DNA of 64,000 bases from positions 1,157,714 through 1,221,713 of the forward strand of contig NC_092567.1 of assembly GCF_037975245.1 (NCBI RefSeq), read 5' to 3'. The notes beneath the pieces are model-generated. The model had not been told where the DNA came from. It saw only the letters and a program-made list of their open reading frames with translations, and did no database searches. Positions 13,591-26,400 of the stretch are shown here, piece after piece (position 1 is the stretch's first letter; each line of letters opens with the position of its first letter). The position numbers were made by a program, and so were the translations under genes. Source of the DNA: Apostichopus japonicus (lineage: Eukaryota; Echinodermata; Holothuroidea; Aspidochirotida; Stichopodidae).

Positions 13591-13804
13591 AGTTAAACTC
13601 TATAAACATTGATTCTGCTTTCAGTTTCATTTTATTTCCACTCCAAACATCATCATTGTCTGCAGTTTAGTAAGTACTGCAGCATGTAATGATGTGCAGT
13701 AACTATAGGTTATATCTTTGTTTGCCTCAGTATACAGGTATCAAGGGAAATAGCCCTTATAATTGTTAAATTATATGTATGTAAAGTATAGTTAAAGTAT
13801 TTAT

Positions 13805-14296
13805 TAATATATGCTAATTGCATTTATGTTTCCTTTATGTAATTATAATTGTTATACATTGAACAAACATTACAGTTTGTAATCAAGTATGTGAAGACAT
13901 ATATGTTACTTGCATTTATGTTACCTTTCTTTTATTATAAATACATTGAACAAACATTACAGTTTTTACTCCAGTATATGTAAATATATGCTAATTGCAT
14001 TTGTTTCCTTTCTTTTATTATAATAGATACATTGAACAAACATTACAGTTTGTGCTCCAGTATATGTAAATTTATGCTAATATGCATTTATGTTTCCTTT
14101 CTTTTATTATAAATAGATATATACATTGAACAAACATTACAGTTTGTGCTCCGGTATATGTTAATATATGCAAATTGCTTTTGTTTCCTTTCTTTTATTA
14201 AAATTGTTGTACATTGCACAAACATTCAAGTCTGTGAGAATTTCCAAACATATACACGTTGCTAATTGCTTTTATTTCTTCTATCTGTTAATACAG
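13805..14296. repeat. About 88-bp tandem repeat, 6 copies, abutting an ANKS1 splice acceptor
   Basis: Units contain ATATGCTAATTGCATTT, a pyrimidine tract (TTTCCTTTCTTTTATTA) and CATTGAACAAACATTACAG. Copies begin near 13811, 13900, 13985, 14072, 14165 and 14260. The last partial unit supplies GCTAATTGCTTTTATTTCTT and runs straight into the acceptor ATACAG at 14291-14296. The acceptor's polypyrimidine tract is therefore derived from the repeat unit. The ATGCTAAT/TTGCAT words resemble POU-factor octamers. Confidence 0.85.
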
Positions 14297-14475
14297 GTCT
14301 GGTAAGAGGCTCAAATCAGAGGTCCCGTGTTGCTAATATGCAGGAGCGCCCTCTAAAGGCCGAAGAGAGGAACATGGGAACCGACTGTAAGGACAGTAAT
14401 GGGTTTACAGAAGAAAACAGTGGAGGAGTAGGAGGAGGAGGAGGAGGTCTAGATGAGTCATCAGAATGGGCCCAG
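14297..14475 (+). CDS. ANKS1 exon: acidic and Gly-rich linker before SAM1
   Basis: The acceptor ATACAG and donor CAG|GTAGTAA bound a 179-nt exon that starts in phase 2 (first two bases complete a codon) and ends at a codon boundary. It encodes a polar stretch with a GGVGGGGGG run and ends DESSEWAQ. In vertebrate ANKS1 the equivalent spot carries an acidic stretch with a Glu-Trp just before the IxxIMxSF helix encoded by the next exon, which supports the join. The upstream start of the reading frame is outside the window. Confidence 0.8.
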
Positions 14476-17400
14476 GTAGTAATAATAATAATAATAGTAA
14501 TGCAAATTTATATAGCGCCAATTTCCAGAGGAAAACCAATGCTCAGTGGCGCTAGTGCTCAGGAAAGGCAGTCAAAAATAGATCAGTTTTGAGTCTGTTT
14601 TTGAAAATGTTAACGTTGGGTGCCGACTTGATGTGCAGTGGAAGTGAGTTCCAAAGAGTAGGAGCGGCATTAGAAGACGATCGTTGACCAAATGACTTGA
14701 GCTTCCACTTAGGTACATGGAGCAGTAGCTGATTTGAGGATTGGAGAGAGCGGGTGGTGGTCTTCCGACTGATCATGCTACTCATGTATTCTGGTGCTAA
14801 TCCATGCAGGGCTTTATATGTGAGCAGGATGATCTTGAAGTTTATCCTGTAGGAAACAGGTAACCAGTGCAATTGCCGAAGAATAGGAGTGATGTGGTCG
14901 AACTTCTTTGAGCGTGTAATGATTCTGGCTGCTGTATTTTGTGTTCGCTGGAGCAATCAAAGCTGATTATCTGAACACTTCTCAAGTGATACAGAGAATT
15001 AAATACAGAGAAATAAATACAGAGATTAGATGTTATACTGCATGGTTGACTATAAGTGTTCCTCAGGATAGTTTGGGAATGAGGAAAAGAACGTAACCGT
15101 GTACATTAATCACACATGAAGTCATGAAATCCACAAATTTCTATTTGCCTTTTGACCTGCAATCTCTTATCCTGTTATCATAAGATAATCTGAAGATCAT
15201 GGAATTCAAGGGATTAAGCATTAGCCTATATTTTGCAGATCTATCACATCCAAAGATTTGCCCTTGTTCTCCATGAAATTGTTGACTGTAGGTATATTAA
15301 ACTCTCTGGAATCTGCGGCCATAACAAGAGTGTGGTATGTTACAATGATTTCACCTAAATAGGGAAACCCTCCCCCCCCCCCTGCCCCCGCCCTTTTCCC
15401 ATTCTAACCAAGGCATCATCTGAAAGGGATTATGGTGTTAAAATTGTAATAATGTAAGCTCAGGGTTGACCCATGAAGCTGCGATGACCTATATCTTAGA
15501 ACTGTTGTTGTTCATCCCATGTGTAATGTGACACGATGGTAAGTCATTAGAAGCAGCGCTTCACATGACATGGCTTATGGTTTTCTTGCCCCCTTTAATA
15601 GTAAAGAAACCTCACCTCCCTGCGCAGTGATCACTAACCCTAATTCAAAGCACCTGCTGTTCTTATGTTAATGCACTGTGGTTCAAAATCAATTTAATGC
15701 TCTGAAACACAACTGCTGATCCTTAAATTAAATGTGGCCTGAGAGATCTATGTGGTTGCAACTTTTATACTCTCTATTAGTTTGCTAGTTATTGAGCATT
15801 CCGTCTAAGACAGAAATTTTGTGTCGACCCACAAATTTAATGACAGACTTTGTTTACCATTGGCAAATCTCTGTAGTTTTGGCCTTAAAGTTAATTGCTT
15901 CATGTGGACTGAATTATAATTAAGTAGCAAAGTAAATTTCCAGACTAATGTCTTATCTTTCTTCTAATCAAATGTTATTTTTGCAGTCTACAATCATTTC
16001 TCCAAATGTACAATTATTAAGTCACTTCTTTCCTCATTTGCATGTTATACTACTAGAAAGTATAATTTGTGAGTCAATCCATGCAACAGTTTAAGATGAT
16101 GGTTGCTCTCAATTTGAAAGTGAAAGGCGTTCAACCTCGTCAACAACTTTTCACCTCTTTGATTCTTAGAAATGTACGTCTTTCATTACTGGGCTACTGT
16201 ATTAATGCCAAGTTCATACATTTGCTCTGTAAAAGAAAATTTGCATACAAATTGCTTGAAAAACACCTTCATAGGGATATGAGTGTAATGTGGAATATAT
16301 GCATATTGTATATCAAATACCCATGTTTCATATTTGATATACACAACATAGAATTGAATGCGTTGCTGTTTCTGAACAGTTGTTAATGTTTTCAATGTTG
16401 GCTTCCACACTCTCCTGTGTCCTCAAAAACATTACAACTCTTGCTTGGCTGTGCCTAGAGTAAAATTTGAGTAAAAATCCCGTAAAATTTGTAGCACTAC
16501 ACAAATGGTCACTTCTGTTCAACCAAGCTTCTTTATCTTCTTGGAGTGATTACATTTCTTGAAATTGCCTGCTAAATATGCGGCAGTAAAATAAACAAAA
16601 CTAGTAACCGATTGTCAAACTTATTAGAATGTTTCACAATACCACGGTCAGAACATTTTTTTCCCATCAGTGAGGTATTTTATAATAACCCAATTTTCCT
16701 AATGCTGGTTCATAATGCACACTTGGAAGAAATGTGGAGGGTCAAGTCCTGCAGTAAAGTATTAGACAGATTTAGCATGTGGAGACATTGAAGGCAATAA
16801 TAAGCTACAGTACATTCAGATCTTTATCCTCTCAGAGTGTGTAGCCTATGAGAGAATTATTAAGCCCAACTTATTTATACTTTAGGACCATTGTTTAATA
16901 GTACTTTTGCAAGATTTCAACAAACTATATGTTACAAAGCAATTTGGCCACAGTGTGTGATCTGTCACTTGCAGACCTCCGGGCTGCCTCTGTTACTGTT
17001 CTGGTTCTGCTTATTTAATTTTATTTTCGTAGCTGTTCACTTATAGTTTGTTTATTGTATGATTGTGTTTGTATTCACTACTGTTTTATGTTCACTGTCG
17101 ACGGGAAATAATTTCCGTTTTCTGAAATGGACAATAAAGTTTCTATCTATCTATCTACATTAGTTGCAGCTTCCTACTATTGCAAAGTTGATTTGAAATC
17201 CCAGTCAACTCCAAACTTTTGGTATCATTTCAGATTGAGAGCATTATGGCATCATTTGGAGCCGGTCTGGTCAGGGAAAGCGTTTATGTCAGAGACTATG
17301 AAATGAACTTCCAGAAAATGCTAGAAGGTGAGAGAATGGGCACTGATATGTTGACTAATTTTAGAGTTTAAAATGGTTGGTTTACTCTATTCATATTACT

Positions 17401-20400
17401 CTTTTCCTTGTATACAAAAGTATGATTGCTTGCTACTTGTACACTGCCATTGGCAACACCCAGCCAGAATCAGGGGACTTTTATGGCTTAAAATGCTACA
17501 TGAACAAGGCTTAGCATGTTGCATTATCCTAACCAAAAGTTTGCTTCCTAGCAGATTCACTAGAATTTCCAGAGAAATGGTTTAAACTAAAATCTTTGAA
17601 ACTTCTCTCCTCCTTGCAAACTTTTACAGTTATAAAGCTAGTAATTATCATCATCAAAAGCTTTTGTTTTTCACGAAAAGCTAATCAAAAGAATGATGTG
17701 AAGCAGTAACAGTTCCTGTTTCGAAAAAGGTTGTAATACTAGGTAAACTGTCAGTGTAAATGGTACAGTTCTAGGCTATAAATTGTGATTACGCTCGTCT
17801 GGTAAAAGTGAAAGTATTCCACATTGGGAGTTGAAAACTCCATCTCAACATCTGCTACTTTAATACTCTAGAAATATTAGATTAAAAATGTGACTTAGTT
17901 TGGCTGGCTGAACCCTCTATCCTTCCCTGGCTTGGGTCACAGTCTGTTGTCTGTTATATCATAAAGGCAGATGTTGTTCAAAAGCTTTACTATCTTCTGC
18001 CTTCTGTTTGATCTATCAATCGATCCTGATACATTTGAAATGTTGAAGTTTACTTCGTTCCACTCTTACCTGTCTCCACACAACCTTAGCACCTCATTCT
18101 ACCGTGTCTAGTATGCCCTGGTAATCTTGCAATGTATCCCGGCAATTTCCGTAAGATTTGCTATTCACTACAAAAACGCATGTGTAAACACTTTGGATGG
18201 TAGAATGAGAAGGAAGGGCAACGACTGGGAGAGCCATTTGTTGAGGGGCTTACTAGACAAGGTAGAATGAGGTGCTAAGGTTGTGAGGAGACAGGTAAGC
18301 TCGTCACTCGTAAATATCTAAACCAGTAAGTTTTATGATTAACTGTATTAATTCTCTCTCTACTCCAATTTTTATGTTATTTTCTTTTTCTCAGGTTCTG
18401 AAAAACCACAGACGGTCGCCGACTGGTTGGATGGACTGGGAATTGGCCAGTATCTTTATACGTTAATAGCCAACGGCTTCGACAATCTCAATTTCTTGGT
18501 GAGATATTTATCCCTCCTTCAGATGTGTTGTTCTTCGTGAAACATCTGTAAGGTTTGCAAGGAATTGTGATTATTGAGTACAAACAGGGTGGAATACTTA
18601 GTTCCATTTTATGGGCTGTGTATTGACGTGATTCTTTGCTCTAACTTTGGGACGCTTATAGTATCTTTATAAGAGCTTGACATCCTAAACAGGCGGCAAA
18701 ATGTCTAAGAACGTAAGAACGAAAAAGAAATTAAAATCTTTGCCCAGAGGAAGTTTAAGGTTCCTTTGTCTTTGAACATAACTATCCACTATACAATGTT
18801 CATAAAAGTGTCAACAATTATTATTATTATCAAAGCCAAGGGGTTATATAATTAGTGACTCATTAACATTCAAAGAATTATGAGGATGATCAACTGTAAT
18901 GTTGTTGTGCATGATAATTATCATCGATGTATCAGGAAACATTAGCACAGTAAAGACAAAGTCATGATGATGCTTGGAGGGAAGTTACTTCCTGGTTGGT
19001 CAGTTGTTGGTATCTATGTGTTAGTGGAAGATGACCAGTCGTCCCTGATTTCCAGGGGCAGTTCCCGGAGTCCATTTACCGTCCGCGGATTAGGAGTGCC
19101 CCCAATATTGTCGCCGATATTTGTTTACTGTCCCAGGGATATCGCAGAATTGGTAACAAGGCTATAAATAATTCCAGTTTTACCCCGATTGGCCTCCCAT
19201 ACATATTGACAGCTTGAAACTAAGCTCTGTGACTGGTAGCTAACTACAAACAAAGTTCTTACATGGTTCACTGCATTTAATTTTGTTTAGCCTGGAAGTC
19301 ACATGAAAAGCAACATGTTGCACTTTAGTGATGGATAGAAAAGACTTTCAGCTACCTTCAAGATTTAAATGTTCGGTAAATTTGAATCTTCGACGAGTAG
19401 TTTACAATGAGAGACCCTCAAGATGCCTTCCTTTTAAATGGTACAGTTTTAACCCAATATGTCAACATGAGAACATATGTCAGGAGCTGTTTGTAAGATC
19501 CTTTAGTTAGTGCCCATCTGGTCAACCACTCTCTGATACAGTAGCTCAAACCGGCTATGCCGGCAGGAGCGATTGTGATCCCCCACCGTCACTCTTTGCG
19601 TTCGTCAATCCGTCAGTCTATCATGTCTGTTCACAATTGTTTATAAAATTGTCAAAATGCTATCGAACACTCATTATTTAATGGATTTTAATGTAATGTG
19701 GACACAATGTTAGTTGGATGTTGGGCTACTCTACACCACCAGGAAGTGAAGGTCAAAGTCCACTTAGGGGTCACCACAGGCCATCATGTGGAAACCTTCA
19801 AAATGAATCTCCTCGTTCCCAGAGCAACTCCTGTTCATGAAAGTTGGACACAATGTTGGACTACTTTTGACCACCAGCAAGTGAGGGTCAAAGGTCATTT
19901 GGGGTCACTACAAATGACCCTTCAAAATGTATCTCCTCCTCTCCAGAGGACCACATGTTCTTGACAGTTGATTGATGATGTCATACCAATTAATGTTAGG
20001 AACAATGGAATGCATATGACATTCACTAATTAAAAATTAGTGTGTACATCCTGGCAGGAACTACTCCATCAGTGCTCTATTGATATTTCATTGGTAATTC
20101 ATGAATATGCAGTGCATCATAAATATTCATAAATCTTTTCCATCCAATTACAGGGTAACGGTATCATGGAGGATCAAGATTTGAAAGAGATCGGTATTCA
20201 GGACGAGTGTCACAGAAAGCTACTCTTAGAGGCCACAAAACTGTTACCAAAGATGAAATCAATTGGTGAGCTCTCTTGAACCAAAGTTAATCTACCTGAC
20301 AGGAGTAGTCTAAATGGAGAACCCAGTCATCTATTAAGTTACTGTACGATGGTGATATTTAATTAAGTACTTTGTTTAACTTGCTTTAAAACTTGAAAGC

Positions 20401-23400
20401 AATGTCAGAAAATGTGGTTTCTAATTAGTCAATGCATTTTCTTGAAAAAAAAGACGCTTTCTTCTCTCTGCCAGCACACATTAAGAAGATCAACACATGA
20501 TAAGTTAGTTACAGTAGCAATCATCAGTCAATATATCAGGTCTAATTTCAGTAAGTGACATAAGCTATTTAGTTTAAATTGTACCTATATCGAGTGGCCA
20601 TTTTACTTACCGACAAATTGTCATCAAAACTGTTCATCATTTGAGGACATATAAACAGTGCCAATATGATTCATGTAGTAATGCAATACTGTCCCCAAAC
20701 AAAACACTAAAGATCAGAAGTTGTGTCAATGTTTTGCATCACTGTTAGTTTCTATTTCTCCTGCCTAATTGAGTCTGTATTAGCTCACTCTCCTTAGTCA
20801 ACGATACCAGACAAAGAGTGTTGTGGGGGGGGGGTTTCCAGGTGAAGTCACTAAGCTGCCCAAAGTGAAATATTTAAACCCAAGTCAATTGTTTCCCACA
20901 AGTATAAGTTGATGATGGTAATATTTTAGTTTCATATTCTTGACAGATGATAGAACTGTTTAGTCTAAATTGTACCTATCAAGTGGCCACTTAACAACAT
21001 AATGTCATTAAAACTGTTTTTCATTTGAGGACATATATACGATGTCAGTATGATCCGTAATAACTGCAATACTGTCCCCAAACAAAAGACTAAAAGATCA
21101 GAAGTTGTGTCAATGTCTGCATTACTTATTAGTCTCGTTTTCTCCTGTCTAACTGTCTGTTTGTCTGTCTAAAAGTCTGTTCCTGTAAATGAGTCTGAAG
21201 GTGACAAGTGAAAAAAATGAAATTTCTTGTCTTTTATTTAATCTATGAATTTATCAGGAGAAGGTGGAGACCATGTTCCTATACCGTCTAGTATTACCGA
21301 ATGGTTGCGAAGTCTGGTCCTGAGTGACTACATCCAGAATTTTACAGAGAAAGGCAAGACAACCATGGAGAAAGTCCGAGGACTCTGGGATGTTGAAATG
21401 GAAAATGTAAGAAATAAATGCTGGAATAGATGACGTCAGGGATACAAGAGTTTTTAGGAGAACAATTGTTTGATTTAAAGCAGTGGTTCCCTAACTGGGG
21501 TGATGAACCCCCCGGTGGTGGGTGAGTCCATCCCAGGGGGTTTGTGAGATGTTTCTGAAATAAACAATAGAGTACTTTTTTTGTGTGTAAAAGTAAGTTG
21601 GCCTGACGTTTCGATCCTAGCAGGATCTTCTTCAAGGCTAAATGATCAGGGTTTTTTTAACTAAAACCTGATATATCTTATAATTTAGTAATGTACAAAA
21701 GTTGGTCTTCATGAAAACAAAGCTGTGGACACGCCCGACATGAGAGCTCCGAAGATCAAACGCCTCATGGAGGAAAAACTGGAGCATCTGTCTCATCGTG
21801 TGTGATGGGTGATCAATGCGTGATACAATTCATGATCTGATCTTGAAGTTTGCAAATAAATATTTGTTCATCTCTTGTTTTTTTTCATGACAATATTACA
21901 CTATCATCTTTTATGAAGCACTGTTATACGTATTATAGTATAATAATGACTCAGATCATGTCTCCAAAAGTTGGGGATTCGTGGACAACTCTGGCATCCA
22001 CAGGGGGTTCGTGGGGGGGATAAAGTTAGGGAACCCTGATTTAAAGCAAATATTCAATGCAGTCTTTGTCTATTTCGATGAAAGTTTGGTGGAAAACTGT
22101 TTTTACTTTTTTTGCTTTTATTAAATATAAAACTGTAACCTGGATATCAAGTACCTTGAACTGAGAAATCACTTCAAGAAATCATTGATAATCAGATTCT
22201 CAAATCTACAGTGACTTGTGCATTTGATTTTTTCTCCCTTTACACATGCAAACCCCCAAAAAACATGCAAAAAAACATGTAGCCCCCCCCAAAAAAAAAT
22301 CTTTTAATAATGCTTCGGTTATAGTAATTACTTTCTCATGGATCACATTATTCTGAATCTTTTCCTAATATTGAGAGAGTTTGGATGATGTTGTGTGGCT
22401 GGAGCTTGGGCAAGGGCACAAATATCTCTCCTGAAATGACAGTTCTGATGGGTTTGCATTAAATGGGAGTATTTAATACTTAATTTGATGATAGGCGGCC
22501 ATTGTCTTATTAGCATTGTTACTTAGGGACCAAAGAGATGACAGATAATGAGCTTAATTAATGTCATTAGTTAATAGCATTGTTTCACCTCAATTGTTCT
22601 GCGCATTGCTTAATGCTTCATAAAACTTTGACTGTTTGTCCTGTGACCTCTCATTGGTGTATATGATCCTTTAATATTTTACTTTAATGACTAGGTATCT
22701 TATCCTTTTTATATTTCATATTTTCATATTTCTTCTTGCAGGTGCTAGAAATCCACATGCTGGGTCACAGGAAGCGTATTCTTGCATCGTTGGGCGACTG
22801 GCGACAAAGTATACACAGTCTACATAGCAGTGGCAGTACATCCGCCATTCATGACCTTGCCTCACCATCCTCACCTAGTATGACCAGCAGAAGTGCATTA
22901 GATCTGGTATGTGTCCATCGCCTATCATAGCTAATATTACAGTGTCTGATTATAGTAACAATCTTACCTTCTTGTCTGGTTCACCTCATCTCTGTAGCTC
23001 CTTTCAGCAGAAGTGCATTAGATCTGGTATGTGTCCATCGCCTATCATAGCTAATAGTACAGTGTCTGATAATAGTAACAATCTTACCTTCTTGTCTGGT
23101 TCATCTCATCTCTGTAGCTCCTTGCAGCAGAAGTGCATTAGATCTGTTATGTGTCCATCGCCTATCATAGCTAATAGTACAGTGTCTGATAATAGTAACA
23201 ATCTTACCTTCTTGTCTGGTTCACCTCATCTCTGTAGCTCCTTTCATATTGATAATTTAACAAATTTTACTATAACCAAAATCTGGGAGAATACATGGCA
23301 CAGAATAGGAAAAATAGCACCACCTAAGTATACTTCATGTGCAAAATTTGTCCAGTGGGAAGGGGGTACCCCACCCATGGGATCCCTCTCCCAGGGTGTG

Positions 23401-26400
23401 GATCACACTACCGCACAATCTGCCCGGCACTCAAATGTTCCTGAGCACATCCCTGTCAGTCGTATCCCTCATTTACTCTGTTTTTCTAGGTTCTAACGTC
23501 TTCGTGTTGCTCTCCTATCTTTGTTTGCTTCTTTGTTGTTCTATAAACAATAGACTGATATGAACTAGGAAATTGGAAGATGTTTTAAAAGAACAAGGAA
23601 ATTTCAGTGTTAGATAGGCCTTTATGGTTTGAAAATTCATTGTGTTTAGGATTGTGTTAATATTTGTCTTGCAAAAGTGAATGAATGTTTATTTATTGTA
23701 CATGATTGTCGGCATACAAAGCTGAAGAATCAAAAGAGCATGCAGCTACAATAAATGGGTTTGTAGCTGTTAATGATATGATAACATAGTAATGTATTGA
23801 AAGGGTAGGCAAGAGCATTGCATCACATCATTGCAACACATAATTGCAAAAAGAAACTAATGTAATGTGTTGATGTTGTACCGGTGACGTTTGTCTCTTG
23901 AAGGACGTTCTCTACAACATAGGTTTGTTGACAACGTTCAGTATAGTGAGCAGTGGAGAATGAAAAAAGCTCTATGCTCTACAACATAGGTTTGTTAAGG
24001 ACGTTCTTTATGGTGAGCAGTGGAGAATGAAAGAAACTAGATGGTCTACAGATAGGTTTGTTAACTTACAAGAAATGACATTTCACTGGTTCTTGATTTA
24101 CACATTGAATCAAGCTTTATATTTCAATTCTATGTTTGTTTAATCAAGGAAGAGAAATATAATTTACAAGGAAGGTAGTTATTACTCTGAGAGAATTAAC
24201 ACAATAGTGTTACATAATACAATAATGATGGAAAACAATAGATTGAGGAGGTTTGATCGAATGTTACAGAACAGAAGAGAACCCTGTTAAAGCAGATGGA
24301 GGGAAATATCGGTATATAATGAAAGCACAAAGGAAATGCTATGGCAAGAACTAACATCAATACATCTAGCCTTGAGATGTGTATGGCCAATAGAGAGGTG
24401 GTTGCGAATATAAACTGCAGCAGCATGAAGGAGGGGTGGGGGAGGGTGGGGGAAGGGGTGAAAATTTGCTTCCAAATTAAGTGTACTTAATTTGGAGAGA
24501 GATGCATTTACAGATGCCAGAGCAATCGTTTAAATGTTCTGTCTTCTAAAAAACACAACATATAGCATTGGACATAAATCATTTCAACTTTTTGATTAAA
24601 TGAAGATGGCAGATGAATTATGTACCCAAATTGAGCCTCCCCTGTAGACCCAGCACCAGCAGACTCCAGAGAGTTTGTCAATTCCATATTTGGTTCCAAT
24701 CTTTGGCATTCTTCAAAACTTATGCAGTCAAGTTTGCGTGTATGTGTGCGTGTGCTTGTGGGTGTATGGGTGCTTGTATGTGTATGTGATGCTCTAGCTT
24801 GTAAACATTTTATACTGTAAGGTACATGTCATTTTATACTGTAAGGTACATGTCATTTTCTGTTGTCTAATTCTTCAGACTTTAGATCTTGACACAAAGA
24901 GAAGAGGGGAAGGACTTGTGCGAGCAAATTCATCTTCATTAGATATTGATCTGTTTAAAGACTATTCCAAAGATGTTACCTCCCCTCTACGGAGTCGGCC
25001 CACAGCCATGACAGGTACAAACGGCAAAGCATGGACGTTACCTGAAAGGGGTCGAAGGCATCACATGAATAGGTCGACGCTTTCATCGAATCACGGTAAA
25101 AGTTACGCCCATTCACAAGAATCTCTGCCGGAGGATTTCAATGTGTACGAACGAACTAAGAGCGACGCCCTGACCATTCCACAGTCGCGCAAGAAGACCC
25201 ACGAGATGGGAACCCAGGTTACGCCGGGAATCGATGAAAATATACCGGACATTATCAAAACAGATGATAAGAAGAAGATGAAGAAGAGTGGGTTAAGGAG
25301 ACAGAATAGTGCTAATATTTCTACTCAGACGACGGATGAATTGAGTGACAGTTCTTCCTTAGATGTCATAGCTAACACCAAACCACAGTGGATGCATCGA
25401 CCAGAGGACCTGGTCAAGGGCTGCTGCAATTATACCGCTTCAGTAAGTCAAAAAATGTCAGGTCCATACAGGACAGAATATATAAAACTTGTAAAAGTTG
25501 AGACACTGATGTTTTGAGGATCTTCAAAGGCAAACTTAAGTCTAAAACATCATTATAGTTTAAGACATCAAAATAAAATAAAACTGTTAGCAAACTGCTT
25601 AATATCCTCTAGAGAGCCTGTGTAAGAGAATGTGTCAAAGTAAGTTGGCCTGACATTTTCAATCCTAGCAGGATCTTCTTCAAAGGCTAAATGACAAGTA
25701 ACAGTAGGGACAAAAACATGCACAGAATACAGACAGGTGATGGTGAACACAAAGAGATAGATGTAAGGGGATTTATAGTAGACAAGGGATGGAGAGAAGA
25801 AAGAAAGAAACCAACAGGGGAAGAGGAGAGGTAGGAGATAAACAGTGGAGGGACAAAGAGAGGATTAAGGGAAGGGGATAGGGAATAGGATGAGAAGGAC
25901 AAAGACAGAAAGGTGTGGTGGAGAGAAAAGGGTGGAAGAGAGCTATGAGAAGAGAGGAGTGATGTTGGGGGGGGGGGGGGGAAAGAAGACAGACCTGACT
26001 AAACAGAGCATTAAATTCTTGGCCAGAACAAGAATTAAACAAGAAATGGCTTGATAGAAACTGTCCCCAAATAAGATGTTCTCATGTTTTAATAATGTAA
26101 AAGTGAGTCATGTGAGGTTATTGTTCGAGGTGAATAGTATATATAGTGAACTTCTTAATTGATATCTGAGTAATTCATCCCGGAAATTAGTTGTATTCTT
26201 TGAGTTCTGCTGTATTTTCATTTTATCAGTCAATTTGCTTCAATTTGTATCTGCTTTCACAGTACTTAGGTTCAACCATCGTCAAAGATTTACAAGGGAC
26301 AGACTCAACCAGGAGCTCATGTGTCAGACTCCGGAGATCAGCGCATCATGTGCAGAAGGTCCCCACCATTACATTATCTATAAGCTATGCAGGTGTCAAA

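Larger units (their letters stand above)
1..14296 (+). other. Presumed large intron(s) of ANKS1; no exon recognised
   Basis: I find no convincing exon in this stretch. The first recognisable ANKS1 exon at 14297 begins in codon phase 2, so at least one coding exon lies further left; the ankyrin repeats of the family are not in the window. Open frames here are short and lack domain character, or are read-through of tandem repeats. Supported contents are listed separately: tandem repeats, two TTAA-flanked MITEs and a cluster of GTCAC/GTGAC palindromes. The rest is AT-rich sequence in which I see nothing specific. Assignment as intron is inferred from the downstream exon chain. Confidence 0.6.

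Noticed and set aside
22909-23496. 195-codon plus-strand frame with triplicated segment
   Set aside because: It overlaps the intron side of an ANKS1 exon and is a copy-number effect of the 120-bp repeat; no coding signature beyond that.
25687-26042. Ser/Leu/Pro-rich minus-strand frames
   Set aside because: Produced by a polypurine tract on the plus strand inside an ANKS1 intron.
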